Source of the DNA: Xenophilus sp. L33
GTDB lineage: Bacteria > Pseudomonadota > Gammaproteobacteria > Burkholderiales > Burkholderiaceae_C
Direction: 5' to 3'
Length of the DNA stretch: 32,153 nucleotides
NCBI RefSeq assembly: GCF_009765735.1
Contig: NZ_LMUW01000198.1
Location: 1 to 32,153 of the forward strand
The translations under genes and the position numbers were made by a program. Of the stretch, positions 14,929 through 23,651 are shown piece after piece. The notes below the pieces were generated by a model that was not told the DNA's origin, searched no databases, and was given only the letters and a program-made list of their open reading frames with translations. Positions within the stretch are counted from its first letter, which is position 1. The number at the start of each line of letters is the position of its first letter.

Positions 14929-16554
14929 ATGTACGTCAGCCAACGCACCCCCGACAACGCCATGCGCTCCTGGCTCGCGCTGGGTGTGCTCGTGGCAATC
15001 CTTGCGGGATGGATCGCCGGCGTGGCGCTGTACTTCCGCTTGCCCGCAGCGCTTTTCGCGCGCGGCCTCTGGTTCGCGGCAAAGGCCACGCCGAGCATCC
15101 CCGTGCTCTGGATTGGGCCGGGTGTCGGCTTGGTCACGGGCATCGTGGTGTTCGCGCTTTGCGTCAAACGCTACGCCAGCCATTTTGGCGGTGCCGCCTT
15201 CGTGACGCGGCTGCGTGGCCCCCGCATGGTGAGCCAGGCCGTCCTTACCTCTCGGACGAAGCAGGGCAGGGCGCAGCTGCGCTTTGCCGGCATCCCGATT
15301 CCGAAGGAGGTCGAAAACACCCAGTTCTTCGTCGGCGGTTCCACCGGCACGGGCAAAAGCGTCTGCATCAGCGACTACATCGAAAGCGCCGTCGCGCGCG
15401 GCGACCGCATCATCTGCGTGGATCCGGACGGCGCCTCCATGCGTTACTTCTTCGCTGCCGGCGACGTCATCCTGAACCCGTTCGACAAGCGCAGTCAGGG
15501 CTGGAGCATCTTCAACGAGATCCGCACCAGCTTCGACTGCGAGCAGTACGCGATCAGCCTCATTCCCCGCAGCCCGTCGACCGAGCAGGAAACCTGGAAC
15601 AGCATGGGCCGCACGATCGTGAGCGAGACCTTGACCATCCTTGTGCGACAGGGCGCCGCGACGACCGAGCGCCTGGTCTACTGGCTCACGACGGCCAGCA
15701 ACGACGACCTCAAGGCTCTGCTTGCCGGAACGCCGGCGGTCGGCTGTTTTCATGGCGCGCCCGACACGCTCGCGAGCATCCGCACGGTGCTGACCCAGTA
15801 CATCACGCCGCACAAGTACCTGCCGTCCGGTGCTTTCTCATTCCGCGACTGGCTCGACGCGGGAAAGGGAAGCCTCTGGATCACCTGGCGCGAGGACATG
15901 CTGCAGGCGCTCAAGCCGCTCATCTCGTGCTGGGTCGACGTGACCTGCGCCAGCGTGCTGTCGATGCCCGAGGATCCCGGGCGGCGCATGCATCTTGTGT
16001 GCGACGAACTGGACTCGCTGGAAAAGCTGAACTACATCATCGACGCGGCCACCAAGGGCCGCAAGAAGGGCTTGCGCATCATGCCGGGCGTGCAGTCGTT
16101 GGCCCAGCTGAACGACACCTATGGCAAGGACGATGCGTTGACGCTGCGCAATTGTTTCAGAAGCGCCTTCCTCTGCGGCATCGGCGAACTCGATACCTAC
16201 ACGGCCGAGGAGTTCTCCCGAGGGCTCGGCGAGCACACGGTGCTGCGCAAGGCGCCAAGCGTGTCGGTGGGAAGCGCTGGCGGCAAGGGGACGCTCTCGC
16301 ACCGACAGGACACCGAGCGTATGGTCTCGCCCGCCGAGTTTCATCTGCTGCCCAACCTGACCGGTTACCTGAAGCTGGCCGGCAACTATCCGATCGCGCG
16401 CGTGACCATGAAGTACCGGCGGCGCGAGAAGGTCGTGGCGCCGATGATCATGGCCGACGAGTTCCACGACCGCCCGCAGGAAAAGAACCTGCTGTTCTCG
16501 GCTCCCGTCGCCACAGTGTCTCAAGCGGCTCGATCAGCCGCGGTGTCCGCTTGA
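14929..16554 (+). CDS. trwB: TrwB/VirD4-type coupling protein
   Basis: The coupling ATPase that brings the relaxase-DNA complex to the secretion channel. It has 541 residues. Two N-terminal membrane segments (about 13-35 and 58-82) anchor a cytoplasmic hexameric motor. Walker A is GSTGTGKS at 137-144 and Walker B lies in HLVCDELDSL near residue 355. Family landmarks include FFVGGSTGTGKS, QETWNSMGRTIVSETLTILV and the ATKGRKKGLRIMPGVQSLAQ glutamine motif. The ATG at 14929 is supported by AAGG upstream; the preceding GTG at 14926 is in frame and possible. It lies between trwA and trwC with 13-bp and 16-bp gaps, so all three are probably co-transcribed. Confidence 0.92.
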   Translation: MYVSQRTPDNAMRSWLALGVLVAILAGWIAGVALYFRLPAALFARGLWFAAKATPSIPVLWIGPGVGLVTGIVVFALCVKRYASHFGGAAFVTRLRGPRMVSQAVLTSRTKQGRAQLRFAGIPIPKEVENTQFFVGGSTGTGKSVCISDYIESAVARGDRIICVDPDGASMRYFFAAGDVILNPFDKRSQGWSIFNEIRTSFDCEQYAISLIPRSPSTEQETWNSMGRTIVSETLTILVRQGAATTERLVYWLTTASNDDLKALLAGTPAVGCFHGAPDTLASIRTVLTQYITPHKYLPSGAFSFRDWLDAGKGSLWITWREDMLQALKPLISCWVDVTCASVLSMPEDPGRRMHLVCDELDSLEKLNYIIDAATKGRKKGLRIMPGVQSLAQLNDTYGKDDALTLRNCFRSAFLCGIGELDTYTAEEFSRGLGEHTVLRKAPSVSVGSAGGKGTLSHRQDTERMVSPAEFHLLPNLTGYLKLAGNYPIARVTMKYRRREKVVAPMIMADEFHDRPQEKNLLFSAPVATVSQAARSAAVSA

Positions 16555-16570
16555 TCGAGAGGTGCGACCC

Positions 16571-19500
16571 ATGCTCTCCTTCAAATTCGTCACCAGCGCC
16601 TCCGGCGCGGCCCACTACTTCGAGACCTCTGACGACTACTACGGCAAGGAGGGCCATCGCGGGGACTGGATCGGGCAGGGCGTACTCGATCTGGGCCTCG
16701 ACCGTGCGATGACAGTCGATCGCGACACGTTCCAGAACCTGCTCGATGGGCAATTGCCGAACGGCAAGCGCATCCGGATCAGCCAGACCAAGCGCAGCAA
16801 GGATCGCAAGGGCATCGATTTCACGTTCAGCGCGCCGAAGTCAGTCAGCATCCAGGCGCTCGTCAAGGGCGATGCCCGCCTTATCGCGGCTCACGATGCG
16901 GCCGTCAAAAAGAGCCTGGAACTGCTCCAAGAATTCGCCGCTACCCGCAAGAAGCACGCGGGCCTGTCGTTTCGCGAGCGCACTGGGAAGCTGGTGGTCG
17001 CGACCTTCAGGCACGAACTATCCCGGGCGCAGGATCCGCAACTTCACACACACGCGATCGTCATGAACCTGACGCGTCGCGCCGACGGGGAATGGCGAGC
17101 CCTCTCGAACGAAGAGATGCTCAAGAACGTCAAGGTGGTCGGCGCCTTCTATAGAGCGACTCTCGCAGCCGAATTGAGGGACTTGGGGTTCGACTTGCGC
17201 GAGACGCGAAAGGGTGGCTGGGAACTTGCACACATTCCGGATGCCGCGATCCAGCATTTCAGCCGGCGCAGCCAGGAGATCGAGCGCCTGCTGGCCGCGC
17301 GTGGCCAGGATCGGGAAAGCGCGAGCACCGCCCAGAAGCAGACCGTCACGCTCGCCACCCGACGCAAGAAGACCGAAACCGATCGTGCGTGGTTGCGTGA
17401 GCAGTGGCTGCAGACCGCTCGCGAGGCCGGGGTCGACCTCAATGCGCAAAGCGGACTGGGCCATGCGGTCGCCGCGAAAGTGACCAGGGTCGGCGAAGCT
17501 ATCGCCGACCGGGTGACCGGAAAGAACTCCGGCACCGAGGCGGCCGACGCCGCGATCAACTTCGCGATCGCGCATCTGGCCGAGCGTCAGGGCATCTTCT
17601 CGAAGGGCGAGCTGCTCGAGGTCGCCTATGGTCGCGCTGCGACGCGCACAACCACCGCAGCGGTCGAAGCGGCGTTGCGCAAGGCGCAGACCGGCGGGCG
17701 ATTGCTGCCTGAGTTGCCGCTCTACCAGACCGCGCGGTCCCTGAACATCAGCGCCTCCGAGCTCTTGAAGGACCCGAAGGCGAACAGGTTCAAGGGGCAC
17801 GACGACTTCGAGAAGCTGACGCGCTCTTCCTGGATCGCATTGACGATGGCCGCACGGGGTCAGACCCAAGAGCAGGCCGAGGCGAGCGTGGATTCCGCAA
17901 TTCGCCGCGGCGCGCTGGTCACGGCCGAAGCGCGCTTTGCGACACCCGAGGCGCGGCGCACCGAGATGCGCATCCTCGCGATCGAAAAGGCGGGCCGCGG
18001 CGCCGTGTCGGCCGTCGCGTCGAAGGAGGCGGTTGCCGCCATGCTGGCATCGAGCGATCTGAACACCGGGCAGCGTGATGCCGTTGCCATGGTGCTGACC
18101 GCGAAAGATCGCTTCGTCGGCATCCAGGGCCTGGCCGGAACCGGCAAGAGCCACATGCTGAGCAAGGCGGTGGAGGGGATCAAGGCCGAAACCTGCAGGC
18201 TCTCTGGCCGTCAGGGCCACAAAGTCATTGGCCTCGCACCCTATGCCTCCCAGAACCAGGCCCTCGCGTCGCTGGGCATGCAATCGCAGACCTTGGCCTC
18301 GTTCCTCGCTCGCGCGACACAGCACCGGGCGCTCGATTGCAAATCCATCATCTTCCTGGACGAAGCCGGGGTGGTGCCCGCCCATCAGCTGGAAAAGCTC
18401 ATGGCCATCGTCGAGAAGCAGGACGCTCGTCTGATTCTCTCGGGTGACCGGAAACAGACCCATGCGGTCGAGGCTGGCAAGCCCTTCGAGCAGCTTCAGG
18501 ACGCCGGTATGACGAAGGCGTTTCTCACCGAGATCAAACGCCAGAAGAATGAGGCGATCCGCGCGGCAGTGATTCACGCGGCCAACAACGAGGTGCCCGC
18601 TGCCGTGTCTGCGCTCAAGAACACGATCGTTGAGGTGCGGCCAGATGCTCAGCGCCACGCACGTGTCGCCGAGGCTTACGTTCAATTGCCGGCGGCCGAG
18701 CGCGCCGAGACCCTGATCGTCGCTGGGACCAATGACGCACGGCGTGCGATCAACGCGCTGGTGCGCGAGGGCCTGGCGCTGCCGAACGGCGAGAAAGTCG
18801 AAATCCTGAACAACGTCGACATGACGCGCGCCGAGCTCAGGTCGGCGCAGAGCTACGAGACGGGCCAGATCATCGTGCCGCAGCGGACCTATGGGAGCGA
18901 TCTCGTCAAGGGCGAACAGCTGCAGGTGCTTGCACATGACCTCCGGCGCAATGAACTGACGGTTCAAGCGCCAGACGGGCGGCGTTTCACCTTCGATCCC
19001 TCGCGCCAGTCCATGCTGCGTCTCTACGAGCGAGAGGTCGTCGAGTTGGCGCCGGGCGATTGGGTGCGCATCAGTGCGAACGACCCTGCACTCGGCACTT
19101 TCAACGGGCAGCGGTACCAGGTTGCTGCTGTCGATGCGACGCACGTGACCGTGAAGAGCCGCGTTGGAGGTAGCTCGAGCGGGCGCGATGACGGCAACAA
19201 CAACAACAGCAACGGCGATGAAATCAAGATCGATCGCACGCGCCCCGTCCACCTGCAGCATGCCTATGCCAGCACGATCCACTCGGCGCAGGGCCTGACA
19301 AAGAATCGCGTGCTCGTGGACGCGAATACCAGGAGCCTCACCAGCAACCGGGCCGTGTTCTACGTCGCGATCTCCCGGCCGCGCAACGACATCACCTTGT
19401 TCACCGATGATGCGTCCAAGCTTGCTGGGGCCATGAGTCGTGAGCCGAAGAAATTCGCTGCGCTCGAACTGCGCGACGGTCGCAACGAGTCCGTGGTCCT

Positions 19501-19606
19501 CAAGGCCAAGATCGACCGCGCCACCAAAGCGAAACTTGCGGCGAACATCAGGATGCGCCCGCCTCCTACTCAAGGTCCCGCAGTCGCGCTCAGAATGGGA
19601 AGATAG
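16571..19606 (+). CDS. trwC: TrwC-type MOBF relaxase and helicase
   Basis: The 1011-residue bifunctional conjugative relaxase nicks oriT and unwinds the transferred strand. The N-terminal relaxase domain (1 to about 300) has candidate catalytic tyrosines Y16 and Y23/Y24 (AAHYFETSDDYYGKEG) and the three-histidine metal site H148, H159 and H161 in FRHELSRAQDPQLHTHAIVMN-type sequence. The helicase domain has Walker A GLAGTGKS at 520-527, then IIFLDEAGVVP, and YASTIHSAQGLT near the C-terminus. ATG 16571 has GAGAGG upstream; a GTG at 16562 is also in frame. A low-complexity Gly/Asn/Asp insert sits near residue 875. Length is slightly above that of R388 TrwC (966). Confidence 0.94.
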   Translation: MLSFKFVTSASGAAHYFETSDDYYGKEGHRGDWIGQGVLDLGLDRAMTVDRDTFQNLLDGQLPNGKRIRISQTKRSKDRKGIDFTFSAPKSVSIQALVKGDARLIAAHDAAVKKSLELLQEFAATRKKHAGLSFRERTGKLVVATFRHELSRAQDPQLHTHAIVMNLTRRADGEWRALSNEEMLKNVKVVGAFYRATLAAELRDLGFDLRETRKGGWELAHIPDAAIQHFSRRSQEIERLLAARGQDRESASTAQKQTVTLATRRKKTETDRAWLREQWLQTAREAGVDLNAQSGLGHAVAAKVTRVGEAIADRVTGKNSGTEAADAAINFAIAHLAERQGIFSKGELLEVAYGRAATRTTTAAVEAALRKAQTGGRLLPELPLYQTARSLNISASELLKDPKANRFKGHDDFEKLTRSSWIALTMAARGQTQEQAEASVDSAIRRGALVTAEARFATPEARRTEMRILAIEKAGRGAVSAVASKEAVAAMLASSDLNTGQRDAVAMVLTAKDRFVGIQGLAGTGKSHMLSKAVEGIKAETCRLSGRQGHKVIGLAPYASQNQALASLGMQSQTLASFLARATQHRALDCKSIIFLDEAGVVPAHQLEKLMAIVEKQDARLILSGDRKQTHAVEAGKPFEQLQDAGMTKAFLTEIKRQKNEAIRAAVIHAANNEVPAAVSALKNTIVEVRPDAQRHARVAEAYVQLPAAERAETLIVAGTNDARRAINALVREGLALPNGEKVEILNNVDMTRAELRSAQSYETGQIIVPQRTYGSDLVKGEQLQVLAHDLRRNELTVQAPDGRRFTFDPSRQSMLRLYEREVVELAPGDWVRISANDPALGTFNGQRYQVAAVDATHVTVKSRVGGSSSGRDDGNNNNSNGDEIKIDRTRPVHLQHAYASTIHSAQGLTKNRVLVDANTRSLTSNRAVFYVAISRPRNDITLFTDDASKLAGAMSREPKKFAALELRDGRNESVVLKAKIDRATKAKLAANIRMRPPPTQGPAVALRMGR

Positions 19607-19616
19607 GGGGTGAATC

Positions 19617-20135
19617 ATGAATGCGCGTGACGTGGTCGTGGTTGCTTCGATGTGCTTTGCGCTGGCGTTGATCGTGCCCGCCTCTGGCGCTGCGGCGGCA
19701 AGATGCTCGCCTGGCGCATTCCTGTCGGTCGGGGCCGTCCATCCTGACGCGGGAGGCAAACCCGCGGACCGCACTGTGCTTTCCGAAGCACAGGTAATGG
19801 CCTTGCCTTCAGTGGCTATTACGACGGGCACCGATTGGACGCCCCAGAGCCGCTTTGAAGGGCCGCTCCTGAGCGCTGTGCTTGCGCTTGCGGGTGCGCA
19901 TGGAAACTCAATTCGGTTGTTCGCAATAGACGACTACTCGATCACGATACCTTGGAGCGACATGGAGACTTATGGAATCATTCTTGCCCACTCCCAGAAC
20001 GGCAAGCGGCTGGCCAAGGACAAGTTTGGTCCTCTGTTCTTGATCTATCCGCGCGATCAGTTCGCTTCGACCCTGGACACTCCCACCGGGCTTGCAAAAT
20101 TCATCTGGCAGGTCTGCCGCATCGATGTCAAATAG
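19617..20135 (+). CDS. Secreted molybdopterin-fold (SUOX-like) sensor-type protein
   Basis: A 172-residue protein with a signal peptide (VVVASMCFALALIVPASGAAA) and a domain resembling the oxidoreductase molybdopterin-binding fold: FEGPLLSAVLALAGAHGNSI, FAIDDYSITIPWSDMETYGI and GPLFLIYPRDQF. The cysteine that ligates molybdenum in active members should lie before FEGPLL, but I see none there. The only cysteines are at the signal-peptide junction and near the C-terminus. An enzymatic role is therefore doubtful and a periplasmic ligand-sensing role is more likely, which is inference. It overlaps the kinase gene start by 11 bp, so the two are probably coupled. It begins 10 bp after trwC. Confidence 0.7.
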   Translation: MNARDVVVVASMCFALALIVPASGAAAARCSPGAFLSVGAVHPDAGGKPADRTVLSEAQVMALPSVAITTGTDWTPQSRFEGPLLSAVLALAGAHGNSIRLFAIDDYSITIPWSDMETYGIILAHSQNGKRLAKDKFGPLFLIYPRDQFASTLDTPTGLAKFIWQVCRIDVK

Positions 20136-21906
20136 CCGGCTTGCCCGTTGGTTCAAGGGCTGGCGCTTTTACGCGGCGGTCGGGATCCTTCCGGCTGCCA
20201 TCAGCATCGCGGTGGTGCTGTTGTTTTGGCCTGACTCTTCGACCTGGACTCGCACCCAACCGAAGGAGGGCTACTACTGGTCTGGCAATCAGTACGAAAA
20301 GGCATTTTCCAAGACACGCGAAGAATTGCGCGCCTTTGCCGCGGGAGAAGCGGTGGATGCGGACAGGCGCGACACGCTGGTCTCCGTGCTTGCCTCCACG
20401 GGCGATCGTCTCCTTGCGCCTTCGAAACTCCGGGAAGGGCTACAGACCGTTCCGGGGTATGAGGCGATGGCCCAGAGGCTTGTCCAGTTTGATAGGGACG
20501 TGATCGGTAGCGTACATGCGCCAGGCTTCGATCAAGCTGCCGCTCGGGGCCTGCTCAACCAATTTGCAGCCTTTGAACCGATGCTGCAGGACTGGTTGGA
20601 GGCCACGCGCACGCGCGACATGACGAGCCTAGACGAATTCTTGAAGTCCATCTCGGCGTCGCGAAATGCGGCACTCATAGCGGCAGCGTTGTTGTGCGTC
20701 GGTACGGGGGCGTGGATTCTTTCCATCCTCTCCGAAAGGAGGCGGGTCCGCTCGGTGGCGCAGGGACGCCTGGACGCGCTCGAAGCGGAAAAGACGGCGA
20801 AAGTCCAAATGGAGGCTGCAGTGCGGGCCAAGTCGCAATTCCTGAGCATGGTGAGCCACGAGCTTCGATCACCGCTGCAGGCCATCCTGTCGTCTGTCGA
20901 CCTCTTGAGATTGAACGTGTCGCCTGCGGAACGAGAGCAAGCCATCCAGCGCATTCGCCGCTCATCCATGGTGCTGGGCGTTCAGTTGCGGGACTTGCTG
21001 ACCCTGGCGCGTGGAGAGGCCGGGAAGCTCGAGATCCGTCCAGAGTCCTTCGAGGCGCGCGCCTTGATGGAAGACATGGCTGACATTGCCGGTGATCGTG
21101 CGCGCGACAAGGGACTCGACTTCAAGATGACCATGCCGAAAGTGCCCATCTTCGCCATGGCCGACGTTCTGCGCATCAGCCAGATCCTGGCCAATCTGGT
21201 CAGCAATGCGATCAAGTACACCGAGAAGGGGCTGGTCACTCTGGAACTTGAACCAGCGCCGGTGGGATCGGGGAAATTGATCTTTCACGTTGCCGACACG
21301 GGCTCTGGCATTCCACCGGAGCGCCTGAATGCCGCGTTCGAACCGTTCGAGCGGGTGGGCGCGCCAGGCAACGCCGATGAGAGCTGGGGCATTGGGCTGA
21401 CAATCGTGCGCACGGTGGTGAATCACCTGGGCGGCACGCTGACGATCGACAGCAAGGAGGGCGTCGGAACGCGCGTCACTGTCTGCGTGCCGGCGCTGAT
21501 CGAGGATCCTGATGCCGTCCACGGTGATGTCGGGTCTTCGAACAAGGTCCTCATCGTGGAGGACCGGGGCGATATCCGATCCTCGATGTATTCGTTGGCG
21601 GTCAAGATGGGGTACGACTGCGACGTTGCCGATTCGGCTGCGGCCGCGGCCAACTACCTCGCCGCCATTCCGTACTACACCGTGCTGGTGGACCTGGATA
21701 TGCCCATCAGGGGAGGAGTCGAGCTGGCTGCGGAAACTCGACGGCTGGAGGGTCCCAATCAGAGTACCTATCTGGCCGCCATGAGCGCAGCTATCCCTGA
21801 CAAGCCTCTCGTGCCCTGGCCGTTCGATCACGTCGCGGAAAAGCCTATCGAGACGCCGCGCCTCGAGCGGGTGCTAAACCATCGCGCGAGAGAGCAGCAA
21901 CGATGA
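20125..21906 (+). CDS. Hybrid sensor histidine kinase
   Basis: A 593-residue membrane kinase. A transmembrane segment near 14-34 and a second near 180-202 enclose a periplasmic domain of about 145 residues. A short coiled linker leads to the dimerisation and phosphoacceptor helix SMVSHELRSPLQAIL with H245. The ATPase domain shows ILANLVSNAIKYTEKG (N box), DTGSGIP and WGIGLTIVRTVV (G boxes). A C-terminal receiver has D523 in VLVDLDMPIRGG and the conserved lysine in VAEKP. The preceding SUOX-like protein is a likely periplasmic partner. Its 3' end overlaps the opposing regulator gene by 62 bp. Finding a complete phosphorelay gene set between relaxase and T4SS genes is unusual. Confidence 0.88.
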   Translation: MSNSRLARWFKGWRFYAAVGILPAAISIAVVLLFWPDSSTWTRTQPKEGYYWSGNQYEKAFSKTREELRAFAAGEAVDADRRDTLVSVLASTGDRLLAPSKLREGLQTVPGYEAMAQRLVQFDRDVIGSVHAPGFDQAAARGLLNQFAAFEPMLQDWLEATRTRDMTSLDEFLKSISASRNAALIAAALLCVGTGAWILSILSERRRVRSVAQGRLDALEAEKTAKVQMEAAVRAKSQFLSMVSHELRSPLQAILSSVDLLRLNVSPAEREQAIQRIRRSSMVLGVQLRDLLTLARGEAGKLEIRPESFEARALMEDMADIAGDRARDKGLDFKMTMPKVPIFAMADVLRISQILANLVSNAIKYTEKGLVTLELEPAPVGSGKLIFHVADTGSGIPPERLNAAFEPFERVGAPGNADESWGIGLTIVRTVVNHLGGTLTIDSKEGVGTRVTVCVPALIEDPDAVHGDVGSSNKVLIVEDRGDIRSSMYSLAVKMGYDCDVADSAAAAANYLAAIPYYTVLVDLDMPIRGGVELAAETRRLEGPNQSTYLAAMSAAIPDKPLVPWPFDHVAEKPIETPRLERVLNHRAREQQR

Positions 21907-22705
21907 TCTCGATCTGAGCGGGCTTTTCGAACAATCCGAAGTTGAACTCCCCCGACGCTTCCGCGATTTCCCGCGTGTTGATCGAGGCATCGCGCATCCG
22001 ACCGCTGATCAGCGCAATGGCGCCGTGCTTGGTCTCGTCTCGGATCATCTCGATCAGGGGGAGGACGGTGCCGCCGCGAAGCTTCCAGTCAAGGATGTAG
22101 CCGTCAAAAGGAGATCGTTTGATCTCGGCCACCAAGGCGTCGACGGTGTTGTACGGCGAGGCTTGGTAGCCCATCTCACGAAGGCCCGCGCAGATCGATT
22201 TGGTGACATCGCGATCATCGTCCAGCACCGCGATCCTTGGCGGATTGTCAGCAGCCTGGTCGATCTCGATGCGCGCCACCTGCAGCACCGGCAATGTGCC
22301 CGCTGCTGCAGCAAGCACCACGGTGTAGGCGCCCGCGTTCTCCATCGCCACGAAGACATTGTTTCGCGCGGTGCTCGGCGCGGATGGCAGCCATATGCGA
22401 CAGGGAGTTTCGGTGTCACCGATCTTCAGCGTCGCGCGCACTCCGCCCCTTGCACTGCCGCCACCGAGCATTTCCGGCAGCGATTCGCCGAACTTGTTCG
22501 CCAGCGCCTGAAGTTCCTCAAGCGTCCAGGCAGCGGTGCCATGGGTGCGCCGGTGGGAGGCTGCCCGGGAGAGCTTGAAAAACTCGCCTACGTACGCCGC
22601 CTGGCGATGTTTGGGTATGCCGTGGCGCTCCAGCAGCGCCCTGACGGCCTGCGCGGCCTGGGAAGGCAGTTCGTCTTCTTCTTCAGGAGGGAGCGCTGAA
22701 TTCAT
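21845..22705 (-). CDS. Response regulator with N-terminal BetR-type helix-turn-helix
   Basis: A 286-residue regulator. The N-terminal part (about 15-85: AVRALLERHGIPKHRQAAYV to LEELQALANKFGESLPEML) resembles the BetR helix-turn-helix domain. A small middle domain follows, then a receiver. The receiver has the acidic cluster IAVLDDDRDV, phosphoacceptor D206 in YILDWKLRGG and the lysine in FEKP. The order (DNA-binding domain first) is reversed relative to OmpR-type regulators. It is read towards the kinase and diverges from the virB1 region, so its promoter shares the 22706-22863 spacer. It is the obvious local candidate for control of the T4SS operon. Confidence 0.8.
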   Translation of the reverse strand: MNSALPPEEEDELPSQAAQAVRALLERHGIPKHRQAAYVGEFFKLSRAASHRRTHGTAAWTLEELQALANKFGESLPEMLGGGSARGGVRATLKIGDTETPCRIWLPSAPSTARNNVFVAMENAGAYTVVLAAAAGTLPVLQVARIEIDQAADNPPRIAVLDDDRDVTKSICAGLREMGYQASPYNTVDALVAEIKRSPFDGYILDWKLRGGTVLPLIEMIRDETKHGAIALISGRMRDASINTREIAEASGEFNFGLFEKPAQIEIIVAALSRDGLAPARGAASR

Positions 22706-22753
22706 CTTCTTTTGTTCGAATGTAATTTATCGTTACGCGCAACAATCATATGA

Positions 22754-22785
22754 ACATTTGTCTCTCATAGAGGCACATAATGTTG
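22754..22785. promoter_or_regulatory. Operator candidate upstream of virB1, second copy of the shared element
   Basis: The 26 bp at 22760-22785 match the oriT-side element at 14191-14216 at 19 positions, including GTCTCT and AATGTTG at identical spacing. The overlapping segment 22754-22783 is an imperfect palindrome (ACATT ... AATGT, with TGT and ACA just inside and CTC/GAG near the centre). It lies in the AT-rich divergent spacer between the BetR-type regulator and virB1. Confidence 0.6.
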
Positions 22786-22863
22786 TCGAAGCGCTCAATA
22801 CTTCGAATTTGATCCCTCTTGCGAGTAAAAGCGCCACGGCCTAGCCCGCAGGAGTGTCCAAAT

Positions 22864-22950
22864 ATGTCGCGTACCGACATTTTTAATCATGCCTCAGTCG
22901 GAATGCCAACGCGTTTCGATGGCGGCGCGAGGAGAGTTGCCCAATGCTGA
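22864..22950 (+). CDS. Possible 28-residue leader peptide ahead of virB1
   Basis: ATG 22864 follows AGGAG by nine bases and encodes MSRTDIFNHASVGMPTRFDG and eight further residues, ending at TGA 22948-22950. The stop overlaps the virB1 start region by 7 bp, so translation of virB1 could depend on it. There is no recognisable family. Support is the ribosome binding site and the overlap only. Confidence 0.35.
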   Translation: MSRTDIFNHASVGMPTRFDGGARRVAQC

Positions 22951-23576
22951 CGCTCGCAGCACTTCTTGACCAATGCGCACCGCAGGTGTCGCCGGTGTTG
23001 ATGCAAGCCCTTGTCCGCACCGAGTCGGCTTGGCAGCCCCTTGCCATCGGCATGGACAAGGCGCAAGGGACGGTGAAGCAGCCGGCATCGCTGGCCGAGG
23101 CGATCTCCACTGCCAAGGAACTCGCCGCTGCCGGGCGCAGGTTCTCGGTCGGCCTGGCGCAGATCCATGTCAGCAACATCGGCCTCTATGGCATGACGTG
23201 GGAGCAGGCCTTCGACGCCTGCCAGAACCTGACCATCGGCCAGAAGATCCTCTGGAATTTCTACTACCGCGCATCGGCCTCTGGATACTCCGGCGTCGCC
23301 GCCATCTGGGCGGCGCTGCGCGGATACAACTCGGGCGGCGTCGACCGTGCGATCAGCGACGACTACGCCAATCGAGTCTTTGCGTACATGAGCAGCGCGC
23401 CAGCGCAGGTCCGGTTCGCCCCCGATGCCTTGTCCATGCAGAACACGACGGGCGCACCTGCCGCGCTCGTTGCCTCCTCGAAGGTAGGCGCGCGGGCGAA
23501 GAGCGCTATGCCGGCAGATCGGTCTGGCGAGTCACTCGACATCTTCGAGAAATCTCAAGCAGCAGCCGGCCTCTAG
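22944..23576 (+). CDS. virB1: VirB1-type lytic transglycosylase
   Basis: Locally opens peptidoglycan so the secretion channel can assemble in the periplasm. The 210-residue protein has the SLT fold: the catalytic glutamate E27 in ALVRTESAWQPLAIG, FSVGLAQIHVSNIG as the second motif, and ALRGYNSGGVDRA as the third. No classical signal peptide is visible at this start, as in several plasmid VirB1 proteins. GGAG lies nine to ten bases upstream. It is the first structural gene of the virB cluster, 75 bp before virB2. R388 TrwN is the corresponding protein. Confidence 0.9.
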   Translation: MLTLAALLDQCAPQVSPVLMQALVRTESAWQPLAIGMDKAQGTVKQPASLAEAISTAKELAAAGRRFSVGLAQIHVSNIGLYGMTWEQAFDACQNLTIGQKILWNFYYRASASGYSGVAAIWAALRGYNSGGVDRAISDDYANRVFAYMSSAPAQVRFAPDALSMQNTTGAPAALVASSKVGARAKSAMPADRSGESLDIFEKSQAAAGL

Positions 23577-23651
23577 CCGGCATCTGGCGGGGCCTCTGAC
23601 GACGGCCATAAATTGTTCGACGCAAACCCTGGCGACAGGAGGGAGGAATCG

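Noticed and set aside
17018..19831. A 937-codon open frame antisense to trwC
   Set aside because: It is a high-GC shadow: trwC is unmistakable on the other strand, and the antisense translation has no family features.
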